DNA of 34,475 nt, taken from assembly GCA_964531715.1 (NCBI GenBank), contig CAZHEE010000012.1, positions 1-34,475 of the forward strand, written 5' to 3'. Of the stretch, positions 22,305-30,982 are shown in pieces; position 1 is the first letter of the stretch, and each line of letters opens with the position of its first letter. Made by a program: the position numbers and the translations under genes. The DNA comes from UBA1664 sp964531715 (GTDB lineage Bacteria > Pseudomonadota > Alphaproteobacteria > Micavibrionales > UBA1664). The notes under the pieces were generated by a model. The model saw only the letters and a program-made list of their open reading frames with translations. It searched no databases and was not told the origin of the DNA.

Positions 22305-22655
22305 CTAGAGCCTTTTGTATTTCGTCCTCGTCGACTTATGCCAATCGCTTGAGAATACGCCCCCCTTTTCCTTCGTAGAGCATCGATGGGCTTTTACATG
22401 AGTGCTGTCCAGTGAGAAATTATCATCTTCATCGTATAATGTTTTGACAATCTCACGGAAAATATATTGCCACACACCGCGCTTTGACAAACAGTTATAA
22501 CGATTATACAGGCTGCTGTACGAGTCATAATCATCAGGCGCATCTTTCCAACGACATCCAGATTACAGGACATGAATAATACCGCTGACCACGCGGCAAG
22601 TAGGGCTTTATTGTTGACCATTGGTGTGTCGGAAAAATAAAAAATAGCGGGACAT
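22305..22655 (-). pseudogene. IS5-family transposase, N-terminal remnant
   Basis: Read on the minus strand from ATG 22655: MSRYFL, a frameshift, WSTIKPYLPRGQR, an internal deletion, then SGIIHVL, a stop (TAA), SGCRWKDAPDDYDSYSSLYN, RYNCLSKRGVWQYIFREIV, and LDSTHVKAHRCSTKEKGG with the first catalytic Asp of the DDE triad. A frameshift then leads to AIGISRRGRNTK, after which the match ends near 22310. At least one nonsense codon, two frameshifts and the lost C-terminal half make it non-functional. The part missing here is of the kind present at 6751-7002. The flanking stretch to tolC (22656-22742) shows no gene. Confidence 0.85.
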
Positions 22656-22742
22656 GGTTTAACAACTTCTTCTTTAATTTTTAAAGCATTGAATTATATC
22701 CTTATCTAAGGGTAAAGTCAGACGTTTGTTTCAGATTGTTTA

Positions 22743-22777
22743 CAAGGGCGCGTGAAAACGTGCCCTTGCTTTTTGTT
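22743..22777 (+). terminator. Rho-independent terminator upstream of tolC
   Basis: CAAGGGCGCG (22743-22752) and CGTGCCCTTG (22759-22768) form a 10-bp stem (one G-T wobble) with a 6-nt loop, followed by CTTTTTGTT. No intact plus-strand gene precedes it nearer than tRNA-Lys, so it may end read-through from the tRNA, or a short untranslated transcript in front of tolC. Confidence 0.75.
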
Positions 22778-22826
22778 AAGGATGGTTCATAATACTATTA
22801 ATTCTTATTTTTGACGGAGTGTTTAA

Positions 22827-24158
22827 ATGAATATGATTAAAAAAATGTTGGTTGGTACGGCTTTGATAACGTCGTTATTATCCGTCCCCGCTTTTGCGGA
22901 GGAACTCTCTTTAAAAGAGGCTTTGGAGCAAGGGCTTTATACAAACCCTGAATTTGGTGTGGTTGCCAACAACCGTGAGGCCACTGAAGAGGAACTGGTA
23001 CAGGCAAAAGGCCTTTTTCTTCCTTCTGTCGATTTGGCGGCCAGCGCGGGTTACGGCTATCGTGATAACTCTATTCTCGATGCCAATGGAGAAGATGATA
23101 CAGACACACTTTATAATTACAGTGCAACATTAACACAAATGTTGTTTGACGGTTTTGCCGCTGAAAACGAAGTGGACAGACAACAGGCGCGTGTTGAGTC
23201 CGCCGCTTTTCGTGTGCGTGAAACGTCAGAGCTTGTCGGATTGGATATTGTTGAATCCTATCTTGAAGTTTTACGCCAGCGTGACTTGCTTATGATTGCC
23301 CGTGATAATGTTGAAGAGCATATTGTGATGCGTAACGAGATTGCAGACACGGCTCAAGCCGGTCGTTCATCGGAAGCCGATGTGGCGCAATCTGAAGCGC
23401 GTCTAGCCGCCGCCAAAGCAAATGTGTCAAGCGTGAAGGAAGCCCTTCGCAATGCGGAAGCCAATTACTTGCGCGAAATTGGTGAAAAACCGAATGTTTT
23501 GATTATGCCTGTCCTTCCTGTTGAGGCCGTGTCAATAAATGTTGATGAGGCTGTCGATACCGCTCTTGTCAATTCACCGACACTCGGGATTTTTGAGGCG
23601 GACATGGATGTTGCCATGCAGGAATTTGAAGCATCACAGTCCAATTTTTTGCCCGAAGTTAATTTGCAATTGCAAGGCAACCGAAGCAATGATTTGGCGG
23701 GAACAGTCGGGAATGATACGCAAGCGACCGCTCAGGTCGTTGCGAACTGGAACATTTATCGCGGCGGGATTGATACCGCGCTTCGTCGTGAATTAATCTA
23801 CCGTCATGCCCAAACGAAAGAATCTCGCGCAGAGGCGGCACGTAATCTCGAAAACGATATTCGTCTGACATGGGCGGCGATGGTTTCGGCAGGCGAGCGT
23901 GCGAATGAATTTGCGGCGCAAGCCATGGCGAACGAGCGCGTTGTTGCAGCTTATAAAGACCAGTTTGAGCTGGACCGCCGTACATTGCTTGACGTTCTCG
24001 ACTCACAAAATGAATTATTCGTGTCACGCTCAAATGCTGTGAACTCAGAATATCTTGAAATGCTGGCTGTTTACAGATTGCTCGCGCTTCAAGGGCGTCT
24101 GCTTCCGACAATGGATGTTGAGCTCCCTCAGGAAGCCCGCTTAGGCACGATTGATTAA
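22827..24158 (+). CDS. tolC: TolC-family outer-membrane channel protein
   Basis: TolC-type trimers form the outer-membrane and periplasmic tunnel of type I secretion and efflux systems. The 443-aa protein has a Sec signal peptide (MNMIKKMLVGTALITSLLSV, cleavage after AFA near 24) and two outer-membrane-efflux repeats (about 28-215 and 235-430). Each repeat has the Leu/Ala/Glu-rich coiled-coil helices of the family (LSLKEALEQGLYTNPEF; YKDQFELDRRTLLDVLDSQNELF). GGAG lies 8 nt before ATG 22827, and a terminator follows. The ABC exporter and HlyD adaptor genes come next, which makes this the outer-membrane part of a dedicated type I system. It is monocistronic because of the terminator at 24186. 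Confidence 0.93.
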   Translation: MNMIKKMLVGTALITSLLSVPAFAEELSLKEALEQGLYTNPEFGVVANNREATEEELVQAKGLFLPSVDLAASAGYGYRDNSILDANGEDDTDTLYNYSATLTQMLFDGFAAENEVDRQQARVESAAFRVRETSELVGLDIVESYLEVLRQRDLLMIARDNVEEHIVMRNEIADTAQAGRSSEADVAQSEARLAAAKANVSSVKEALRNAEANYLREIGEKPNVLIMPVLPVEAVSINVDEAVDTALVNSPTLGIFEADMDVAMQEFEASQSNFLPEVNLQLQGNRSNDLAGTVGNDTQATAQVVANWNIYRGGIDTALRRELIYRHAQTKESRAEAARNLENDIRLTWAAMVSAGERANEFAAQAMANERVVAAYKDQFELDRRTLLDVLDSQNELFVSRSNAVNSEYLEMLAVYRLLALQGRLLPTMDVELPQEARLGTID

Positions 24159-24185
24159 TATCGTCATTATTAATGAATTTTTAAG

Positions 24186-24217
24186 CCGTTCCTTCCATAA
24201 TGAGGGAGCGGTTTTTT
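24186..24217 (+). terminator. Rho-independent terminator after tolC
   Basis: CCGTTCCTTC (24186-24195) and GAGGGAGCGG (24202-24211) pair over 10 bp with G-T wobbles around a 6-nt loop, followed by TTTTTT. It separates tolC from the ABC exporter unit. Confidence 0.85.
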
Positions 24218-24280
24218 GATTCTTGAAAAACCGATATTATATATGATGATATCATAAACTATAGTGTAAGGGGACAGCAC

Positions 24281-26596
24281 TTGTCAGATCGAACGCCCGA
24301 ACAGGCAAAAAAAGAACAATCCGAAAATGATTCGAAGCTCAGCTGGCCTTTGGAGGCTGACCGCGTATCGCTTAAGGATTCACTCGTTGAATGCCTGCAG
24401 ATTATGGCGGGGCTTTACGGGCGGCGCATATCAACCAATGCTTTAATGGCAGGGCTTCCGATCCCGAAAAGCGGTATTACACCGACCTTATTTGTACGCG
24501 CGGCAGAGCGGGCGGATTTATCGGCGCGACTTGTTACCAAAACATTGCCTGCACTTGCTATTGCCCCGAACTTGCCATGCATTCTTATTTTGGAGGGGGG
24601 GCAGGCTTGCATCTTAAAAGAGGTGAAATCGCGCTCGGGCAAAGACATTCTTAAAAATACAAAGGGCAAAAAAACGATTGCCGCCGACACGGTTTTCAGT
24701 ATCGCCTACCCTGAAACGCCCGATGATATAAATGATGTTCCGATCAAAGAGCTGGCAAAAATTTATACAGGGGAAGCGTTTTTTGTCCGCCCCGTTTTTC
24801 GTGCCGATGACCGCGCAGGGCCCGCTTATCTCGAAAAGGGGCGCAATTGGTTCTGGTCGGCGTTATGGGCGAATAAGTCGATTTATAAAACGGTTGTCAT
24901 CGGCGCGATTTTTATCAATATTTTTGCACTTGTCGCACCGTTATTCACCATGAATGTCTATGACCGCGTAGTGCCGAATAATGCGGTTGAGACCTTATGG
25001 GTTTTGGTGATTGGAGTGACAATTGCCTATATCATTGATTTTACTTTAAAAAATTTCAGGTCGATGTTTTTGGATGTTGCAGGGCGGCGGGCGGATGTGC
25101 GCCTGTCTTCCGATATTTTTGAGCAAGTACTCGGCATGAAATTGTCCCAGCGTCCGGGCAGTGCAGGAATTTTGACCAGCACAATGCGTGAATTTGAAAC
25201 TGTGCGGGACTTCTTTACTTCCGCGACCATGGTGACGCTTATTGACCTGCCTTTTGCATTTATGTTTATCGCCATTATGTATCTGCTCGGCGGTCCTGTG
25301 GCATATGTACCCTTGGTTGCAATGCCGCTAATTATCGTGATTGGTCTTTACTATCAGCGCAAATTGAAGAAAATTATTAAACAATCCATGGCGGAAAGTG
25401 CGCTCAAAAGTGCGCTTATGTTCGAGACAGTCACCGGATTGGAAACCATCAAGGTTCAGGCAGCGGAAAGCCATACACAACGCCGATGGGAGGAGCTGAC
25501 AGAAAAAGCCTCTTACACGAATATCAAAATCCGTGGAATCTCTGCAAAGGCGACTTACTGGGCGGTTTTGCTTCAACAAATTGCTTCTGTCGCGATTATT
25601 GTAATCGGGGTTTACATGATAACGGCGGGTAACATGTCGATGGGTGCGCTCATTGCCTGTGTCATTCTGTCATCCCGTGCACTTGCGCCGCTCGGACAAG
25701 TCGCCAGTCTTCTCACGAGAATGAACCAATCCAAAGAGTCGCTCAACCAGCTCAATGAATTGATGAACAAAGATGTTGAACGTCCACGCGGCAAACATTT
25801 TATCTCTGTTGCTCAGGCCAAAGGCCGTATTGAATTCCGCGATGTGATTTTTCATTATCCTAATCAGGCTGTCCCTGCCCTTAATAATGTCTCTTTTCAG
25901 GTACAACCGGGTGAGCATTTGGGCATTATCGGTGCAGTGGGCTCCGGAAAAACAACGCTTCAACGTTTGCTGATGAATCTTTATGAGCCGAATAGCGGCA
26001 CAATCATGTTGGATGAAACCGATGTACGCCAAGTCGATCCGGGTGATTTGCGCCGCAATATCGGTGTTGTTCAACAACGTCCGATGCTGTTTTACGGTTC
26101 AGTCCGCGAGAATATCACAATGGGGCATGAAACCGCACCCGAGGCTGCCGTGTTAAGAGCGGCAGAGCTTGCAGGCGTTATGGAATTCCTACGCGATACG
26201 CAACACGGGCTTGATACCCAAGTCGGTGAGCGTGGTGAGGCTTTGTCGGGTGGTCAGCAACAGGCTGTAGCGATTGCACGCGCGCTACTCTATGACCCGC
26301 CAGTCATGATTTTGGATGAGCCGACAGCCTCCCTTGACCCTGCATCCGAAAACCGTTTGCTCCAACGTCTGCAACATATTACGCGTGACCGCACGATGAT
26401 TTTAATTACGCATAAAGGAAGCATGCTTCAACTTTGTAATCGTCTTGTCTTGATGGACCGCGCGAAAATTTTGGCAGATGGTCCGAAGGATGAGATTATC
26501 CGCAAGCTCCAAAAAGGAAATTTTAAACGCTCCGGTGAAACACCACAACCGAGCGTACAAGCGAAAACGCAAAAGCAAGAAAAACCAGAGACTTAA
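24281..26596 (+). CDS. Type I secretion ABC exporter (LapB/LssB-type)
   Basis: This 771-aa protein is the inner-membrane ATPase/permease of a type I secretion system. It has an N-terminal C39-like domain (about 25-135) lacking the QxxxxDCG catalytic Cys motif, so it is a non-cleaving docking domain as in LapB and HlyB. The ABC exporter membrane domain (about 195-480) has about six helices. The nucleotide-binding domain has Walker A GAVGSGKT (551-558, K557), signature LSGGQQQ (655-661) and Walker B MILDEPT (D679, E680). The start is a TTG codon at 24281, preceded by AAGGGG at 6-7 nt; no in-frame ATG fits. Its stop overlaps the adaptor gene's ATG. No RTX-type substrate gene is in the window. 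Confidence 0.93.
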   Translation: MSDRTPEQAKKEQSENDSKLSWPLEADRVSLKDSLVECLQIMAGLYGRRISTNALMAGLPIPKSGITPTLFVRAAERADLSARLVTKTLPALAIAPNLPCILILEGGQACILKEVKSRSGKDILKNTKGKKTIAADTVFSIAYPETPDDINDVPIKELAKIYTGEAFFVRPVFRADDRAGPAYLEKGRNWFWSALWANKSIYKTVVIGAIFINIFALVAPLFTMNVYDRVVPNNAVETLWVLVIGVTIAYIIDFTLKNFRSMFLDVAGRRADVRLSSDIFEQVLGMKLSQRPGSAGILTSTMREFETVRDFFTSATMVTLIDLPFAFMFIAIMYLLGGPVAYVPLVAMPLIIVIGLYYQRKLKKIIKQSMAESALKSALMFETVTGLETIKVQAAESHTQRRWEELTEKASYTNIKIRGISAKATYWAVLLQQIASVAIIVIGVYMITAGNMSMGALIACVILSSRALAPLGQVASLLTRMNQSKESLNQLNELMNKDVERPRGKHFISVAQAKGRIEFRDVIFHYPNQAVPALNNVSFQVQPGEHLGIIGAVGSGKTTLQRLLMNLYEPNSGTIMLDETDVRQVDPGDLRRNIGVVQQRPMLFYGSVRENITMGHETAPEAAVLRAAELAGVMEFLRDTQHGLDTQVGERGEALSGGQQQAVAIARALLYDPPVMILDEPTASLDPASENRLLQRLQHITRDRTMILITHKGSMLQLCNRLVLMDRAKILADGPKDEIIRKLQKGNFKRSGETPQPSVQAKTQKQEKPET

Positions 26597-28038
26597 TGAC
26601 TATGAAACATAATAAAAAGCCTCAAAGAAAAAAGCCTGCCGGTCGCGTCGAAGATGGCAATCTCTATGATGCCAAGGGTTGGGATCGCCTGCATAAGGCG
26701 CGAAGTGCCATTTCTTCGCAAAGCAGTAAGATGGAGGCCTATGGCGACAAATTACTTGTAACGGATGAGGATCTTCCGCTTGCAAGCTTCCTGTTTTTTT
26801 TCTTTCTGATTGGCGTGATATTAATTTTCATTATTTGGGCGAATTGGGCGCAGCTCGATGAAATTACGCGTGGGCAAGGACGCGTTATCCCGTCTTCTCA
26901 AGTGCAGGTAATCCAGCATCAGGAGGGCGGAACGGTTCAGGCTCTGCTTGTCAAGGAAGGGGATACGGTTGAACCGGGGCAAACGCTCATGCGCCTGTCC
27001 GATATCGGGGCGGCATCAGAACTTGGGACAACAGCAACCCAAATGGCAGGGTTGCAGGCAAAAATTATCAGGCTACAGGCGGAGGCAGAGGGGCTCGACT
27101 TTCCTGAAATCCCTGACAGTATGATGGAAAAAAACCCGCAAGCGGTTCAGGAAGAATTAAATGCCTTTCGGGCAAACCAGTCACAGCTTCGCTCTCAAAC
27201 AAGTGTTCTTGAAAGTCAGCTTCAGCAGCGCCGTGCGGAGGTAAGCGAGATTAATACGCGTATCAGAGACCTCAACCGTGTCATCAGTTTAACAAATGAA
27301 GAAGTTGCCATGATTCAACCGCTGGTTCAGCGTGGTTCAGCACCGAGGCGTGACTTGCTCCAGCTTGAGCAAACGCTTGCACAACAACGGTCGGAATTGA
27401 ACGGGTTGCGGGCGTCACTGCCCCGCGCGAGGTCGGCGATTGAGGAAGCGCAAGCGCGATTAGAAGATATCCGCACGACATTCAGAACGGATGCGCAAAA
27501 TGAATTAACCGTGACAAACCTTGAAATCAGGTCATTGCAACAGCAAATGCCTGCGTTACAGGATCGTAAATCGCGAACCGAAATCCGCTCTCCCGTGCGC
27601 GGAATTATAAAGGATATCCGTGTACAGACGGATGATGGCAGCGGTGTCATTCGCCCGGGTGACGCCATTATGGAGATTGTCCCCCTTGATGATCAACTGG
27701 TGGTCGAGGCACGAATAAAGCCGTCAGATGTTGCTTTCCTCCATCCGGGTCAGGAGGCAGTCGTAAAGATTACGGCCTATGATTTTTCCATCTATGGCGG
27801 CTTGAAAGGTAGGCTAACCGATATTTCCGCCGATACAATTACGGATGAACAGGGCGAAAGTTTTTATCAAATCAAGATCACAACGGATGAAACGCATATC
27901 GTTCGCAACGGGCGTGAACATCCGATTATTCCGGGTATGGTGGCCTCGATTGATATTTTAACCGGTGAGAAAACCGTGATGGAATTCATCATGAAACCGA
28001 TTTTCAAAACATGGGATCAGGCATTGAATGAGAGATAA
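26596..28038 (+). CDS. HlyD-family type I secretion membrane-fusion adaptor
   Basis: HlyD-type adaptors link the ABC exporter to TolC across the periplasm. The 480-aa protein has a basic cytoplasmic N-terminus (about 1-60), one membrane helix (about 65-85, SFLFFFFLIGVILIFIIWAN), then a half-lipoyl domain (VIQHQEGGTVQALLVKEGDT), a long coiled coil (about 140-310, Gln/Glu/Arg-rich), the second lipoyl half (IRSPVRGIIKDI) and beta-barrel domains ending in MEFIMKPIFKTWDQALNER, a typical C-terminus of the family. The first ATG shares a base with the exporter stop (TAATG), showing translational coupling; ATG 26602 is an alternative. Confidence 0.94.
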   Translation: MTMKHNKKPQRKKPAGRVEDGNLYDAKGWDRLHKARSAISSQSSKMEAYGDKLLVTDEDLPLASFLFFFFLIGVILIFIIWANWAQLDEITRGQGRVIPSSQVQVIQHQEGGTVQALLVKEGDTVEPGQTLMRLSDIGAASELGTTATQMAGLQAKIIRLQAEAEGLDFPEIPDSMMEKNPQAVQEELNAFRANQSQLRSQTSVLESQLQQRRAEVSEINTRIRDLNRVISLTNEEVAMIQPLVQRGSAPRRDLLQLEQTLAQQRSELNGLRASLPRARSAIEEAQARLEDIRTTFRTDAQNELTVTNLEIRSLQQQMPALQDRKSRTEIRSPVRGIIKDIRVQTDDGSGVIRPGDAIMEIVPLDDQLVVEARIKPSDVAFLHPGQEAVVKITAYDFSIYGGLKGRLTDISADTITDEQGESFYQIKITTDETHIVRNGREHPIIPGMVASIDILTGEKTVMEFIMKPIFKTWDQALNER

Positions 28039-28115
28039 AAGCCTTGCCAAGCCTGCAAAATCAACATAATAATAGCAAATTTAAGACTTAATTTAACAAT
28101 TACAGGAGAATGACC

Positions 28116-28658
28116 ATTCGCAGACCATTTCAAAAGCCCGTTAAAGATGACGGTGTTCGCATCAATGATGCCATTACGGCCAAACAAATCAGATTGATTG
28201 ATAAAGACGGGGAGATGTTGGGTGTTTTCGGTGTAAAACAAGCGATTGAGAAGGCTGCTGCCGAGGGTCTTGATTTGGTGGAAATCTCTCCCAATGCTGA
28301 GCCGCCTGTGTGCAAAATTCTCGATTACGGTAAGTTTAAATATGAGCAGCAGAAAAAGGCAAACGAAGCCAAGAAAAAGCAAAAAACCGTTGATGTGAAG
28401 GAAATCAAACTCCGCCCCGCCATCGGTGACCATGATTATGAGGTTAAGCTTAAGGCCGCCAAAAAATTTATTGAACAAGGTGATAAATTGAAAGTGACGC
28501 TGCGTTTTCGCGGGCGTGAAATGGCGCATATGCAACTCGGCATGGATGTGCTTAACCGTATGAAGGACGATTTGTCAGAAATTGCAAAAGTCGATCAAGA
28601 GCCTAAACCTGAAGGCCGTCAGGTGATGATGGTCATGTCACCCGATACAACCAAGTAG
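28116..28658 (+). CDS. infC: Translation initiation factor IF-3, probably AUU-started
   Basis: IF-3 binds the 30S subunit, checks start-codon pairing and keeps subunits apart. The protein (about 180 aa) has the family pattern: RINDAITAKQIRLIDKDGEM, LDLVEISPNAEPPVCKILDYGKFKYEQQKK, the linker helix, and the C-terminal domain VKEIKLRPAIGDHDYEVKLKA...VTLRFRGREMAH. An ATG at 28110 is in frame, but GGAG (28105-28108) lies only 1 nt before it. ATT at 28116, two codons later, is 7 nt from GGAG. E. coli infC starts on AUU and IF-3 represses its own translation through that rare codon, so AUU is the better start here and implies the same feedback. An annotator preferring ATG would extend the gene to 28110. 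Confidence 0.93.
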   Translation: MRRPFQKPVKDDGVRINDAITAKQIRLIDKDGEMLGVFGVKQAIEKAAAEGLDLVEISPNAEPPVCKILDYGKFKYEQQKKANEAKKKQKTVDVKEIKLRPAIGDHDYEVKLKAAKKFIEQGDKLKVTLRFRGREMAHMQLGMDVLNRMKDDLSEIAKVDQEPKPEGRQVMMVMSPDTTK

Positions 28659-28694
28659 CCGTATTATTTATAAGTTAGGCGTGGGATCTATTAA

Positions 28695-28722
28695 ACATTT
28701 ATATTGTTTAAAATATAAGTGT
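28695..28722. other. AT-rich hairpin downstream of infC
   Basis: ACATTTATATT (28695-28705) and AATATAAGTGT (28712-28722) can form a long, AT-rich stem with one G-T pair, in the gap between infC and the methyltransferase gene. It has no T-run, so it may be a weak terminator or an mRNA 3'-end structure. Confidence 0.35.
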
Positions 28723-28774
28723 AAATTATTTAAATAATAAGTACTTATGTTTTGTAAAAACACATAGATTAACC

Positions 28775-29329
28775 ATGCAAAAAAGAAATCAAAGAGGCTA
28801 TTTCGGGATTGGGGTTGAAGGGATTACAAAGGGCGGTAATCTCGGGAATCTTGTGCGCTCTGCGCATGCATTCGGTGCGTCATTTTTCTTTACGCTTAAC
28901 CCCAATATTAACACAAAAGATGTGCGTAGCGCCGATACGTCTGGAGCTTGGGATAATCTTCCCTATTTTGAATTTGATGATAATCGAGAGTTTTATTTGC
29001 CTAAAAAATGTGCGCTTGTCGCCGTAGAGTTTTGTGAGGAGTCAATAGAATTGCCAAGCTTTCGCCATCCTCAGGCCGCGGCTTACATTCTCGGACCCGA
29101 AATGGGCAATGTCTCCCCCGCTATGATGGAAAAGGCGGACCATGTTATCAAAATCCCGATGCAATTTTGTATCAATGTCGGGGTTGCAGGTGCAATCGTC
29201 ATGTATGACCGTTTGATTTCTACCGGAAAATTTGCCCCGCGCCCTGTCATGACCGGCGGACCGACAAAAGACTGGGAACCACCACAAGAGGGCTTGCGCC
29301 TTTTCTTAAGAACACAAAGAAACAAGTGA
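28775..29329 (+). CDS. SpoU/TrmH-family RNA 2'-O-methyltransferase
   Basis: The 184-aa protein belongs to the SPOUT methyltransferases with a trefoil knot. Motif 1 is KGGNLGNLVRSAHAFG (about 19-34), with the Asn/Arg pair used for RNA and catalysis. Motif 2 is AAAYILGPEMGNVS (about 104-117) and motif 3 is IKIPMQFCINVGVAGAIVMYD (about 125-145), the last two forming the S-adenosylmethionine-binding knot. It lacks an N-terminal RNA-binding domain, so it is a minimal form. The exact substrate (a tRNA or rRNA ribose) cannot be told from sequence. ATG 28775 has no evident Shine-Dalgarno. Confidence 0.88.
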   Translation: MQKRNQRGYFGIGVEGITKGGNLGNLVRSAHAFGASFFFTLNPNINTKDVRSADTSGAWDNLPYFEFDDNREFYLPKKCALVAVEFCEESIELPSFRHPQAAAYILGPEMGNVSPAMMEKADHVIKIPMQFCINVGVAGAIVMYDRLISTGKFAPRPVMTGGPTKDWEPPQEGLRLFLRTQRNK

Positions 29330-29445
29330 TTTATCCACATGCGGAAGTTGCTAAGCATAATGCTCCCTTTTCCTTGCCCTTTTTCTGCCTTATGATAACG
29401 CTTAAATAATTTGAAAATTAAAACTTGAAGTTTGGAGAAATAATC

Positions 29446-29961
29446 ATGGGTTTTAAAACAATCCTTTTGGGTGCGACCTTGGCCTTAACAACCAGTCTAT
29501 CACTGCAGGCTAAAGCGCAAGCGCCCGAGCTAATCGGAAACTATGGTGACTGGGCAGCTTACAGCTTTACCGAAAATGGCGGTAAAGTCTGTTATATGGT
29601 GAGCCAGCCGTCAAAGGCGGAAGGCAATTATTCCAAACGTGGCGATATCTTTGCGCTTGTGACACACCGCCCGAATGAAAGAACACGCAATGTTTTCAGC
29701 TATATTACAGGTTATACTTATAAAGATGAAAGCGACGTCACTGTCCGTGTAAACGGCAACCGTCATACATTATTCACGGATAAGGATATGGCCTGGACAC
29801 CTGATCAGGACAGTGATAATCGCCTGGCTGAGGATATCCGCCAAGGCTCGACCATGATTGTGAAGGGCACATCTTCACGCGGAACTTTGACGACAGATAC
29901 CTTCTCGCTTAAAGGCTCGGGCGCGGCGCATGACGCGATTTCAAGGGCCTGCGGTGTTTAA
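29446..29961 (+). CDS. Invasion-associated locus B (IalB) family secreted protein
   Basis: The 171-aa protein has a Sec signal peptide (MGFKTILLGATLALTTSLSL, cleavage after AKAQA near 26). The mature domain has the IalB pattern: GDWAAYSFTENGGKVCYMVSQP near the N-terminus, a beta-rich middle, and a final AHDAISRACGV, with the two Cys (YMVSQP Cys and the terminal RACGV Cys) likely forming a disulfide. IalB-family proteins are periplasmic or outer-membrane-associated in alphaproteobacteria. Despite the name, most are in non-invasive species and their role is unclear. I chose ATG 29446 (GGAG 8 nt upstream) over ATG 29425, which would spoil the signal peptide. Confidence 0.87.
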   Translation: MGFKTILLGATLALTTSLSLQAKAQAPELIGNYGDWAAYSFTENGGKVCYMVSQPSKAEGNYSKRGDIFALVTHRPNERTRNVFSYITGYTYKDESDVTVRVNGNRHTLFTDKDMAWTPDQDSDNRLAEDIRQGSTMIVKGTSSRGTLTTDTFSLKGSGAAHDAISRACGV

Positions 29962-30008
29962 AGATAATAGGACTTTTCTTATTCAAAAAAAATTTGTAGA
30001 GGGATTGT

Positions 30009-30896
30009 TTAAAAAATTATCAATGCCGTGAAAATCGCGAAAAGATAAAAAATTGAATAAGCAAACATAAGTTTTGCGTTTTTGTGCCCCTCTTCCTCGC
30101 GGTAAGTTTTAATCGCACTGAGGATGAATAATCCATTGAGAATACTCGCGGCAATGCCATAGCCCAAACCTGCCATACCCAGATAGACAGGCGCGAGACA
30201 GAGAGGAAATAAGATTAATGCATAGACAAGCATCTGAATTTTTGTTGTCCGTTCACCGTGGGTTACGGTCAGCATCGGAATATTGGCGAGCTTATAGTCT
30301 TCATTTGCATAGAGCGATAAGGCCCAGAAATGCGGCGGCGTCCAGAAAAAAATAATCAAAAACAATATAATCGACTCTATCGTAATTGTGCCATTCACTG
30401 CCGCCCAGCCTATCATGGGTGGGAATGCCCCTGCCGCGCCGCCAATCACGATATTCTGTGATGTATGACGCTTTAAAACCATAGTATAAAAAACCGCGTA
30501 AAATAATATAGCAAAGGCCAGCAAGCCTGCCGCCACCCAGTTTAAGGCCAATCCCATCACCATCACGGCCAGCAAACAAAGGATAATTGCGAATGCCAGA
30601 CCTTCGGCGGCATGGACGCGACCTGTCGGTATCGGGCGTTTTTGCGTCCGGGTCATAATACTGTCAATATCGCGGTCATACCACATATTGACCGCGCCTG
30701 CCGCGCCTGCCCCGATAGCCAGCGACAAGATCGCCGTAAAAATTAAAAACGGGTGCATTGCGCCAAAGCCGGGCGCGAGTATCATTCCGCACAAGCCTGT
30801 AAAAACCACAAGCGTCATCACGCGCGGTTTCAAAAGCGCGAAGAAATCGCTAAGGCCTGATTCTTTATGTTGAGCTGGTTGGCTATCCGATGTCAT
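30009..30896 (-). CDS. ctaB: Heme o synthase (protoheme IX farnesyltransferase) CtaB
   Basis: CtaB adds a farnesyl group to protoheme IX, making heme o for terminal oxidases. The 295-aa UbiA-superfamily protein has about nine membrane helices, the first prenyl-diphosphate motif AVNMWYDRDIDSIMTRTQKR (about 68-87), IGGAAGAFPPMIGWAAVNG, and the second motif region WTPPHFWALSLYANEDYKLANIPM. Length and motifs are normal. No coxAB genes are adjacent. It is convergent with the IalB-family gene (47 bp, no strong terminator) and divergent from the AAA+ gene. Confidence 0.95.
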   Translation of the reverse strand: MTSDSQPAQHKESGLSDFFALLKPRVMTLVVFTGLCGMILAPGFGAMHPFLIFTAILSLAIGAGAAGAVNMWYDRDIDSIMTRTQKRPIPTGRVHAAEGLAFAIILCLLAVMVMGLALNWVAAGLLAFAILFYAVFYTMVLKRHTSQNIVIGGAAGAFPPMIGWAAVNGTITIESIILFLIIFFWTPPHFWALSLYANEDYKLANIPMLTVTHGERTTKIQMLVYALILFPLCLAPVYLGMAGLGYGIAASILNGLFILSAIKTYREEEGHKNAKLMFAYSIFYLFAIFTALIIF

Positions 30897-30982
30897 GCCT
30901 CATGTTATACGGTTTAATAAGGCACATGCCAATAACCGAAATCTTATTTTCTTATTAACCAGAATGGCGCATACTTATTTTT

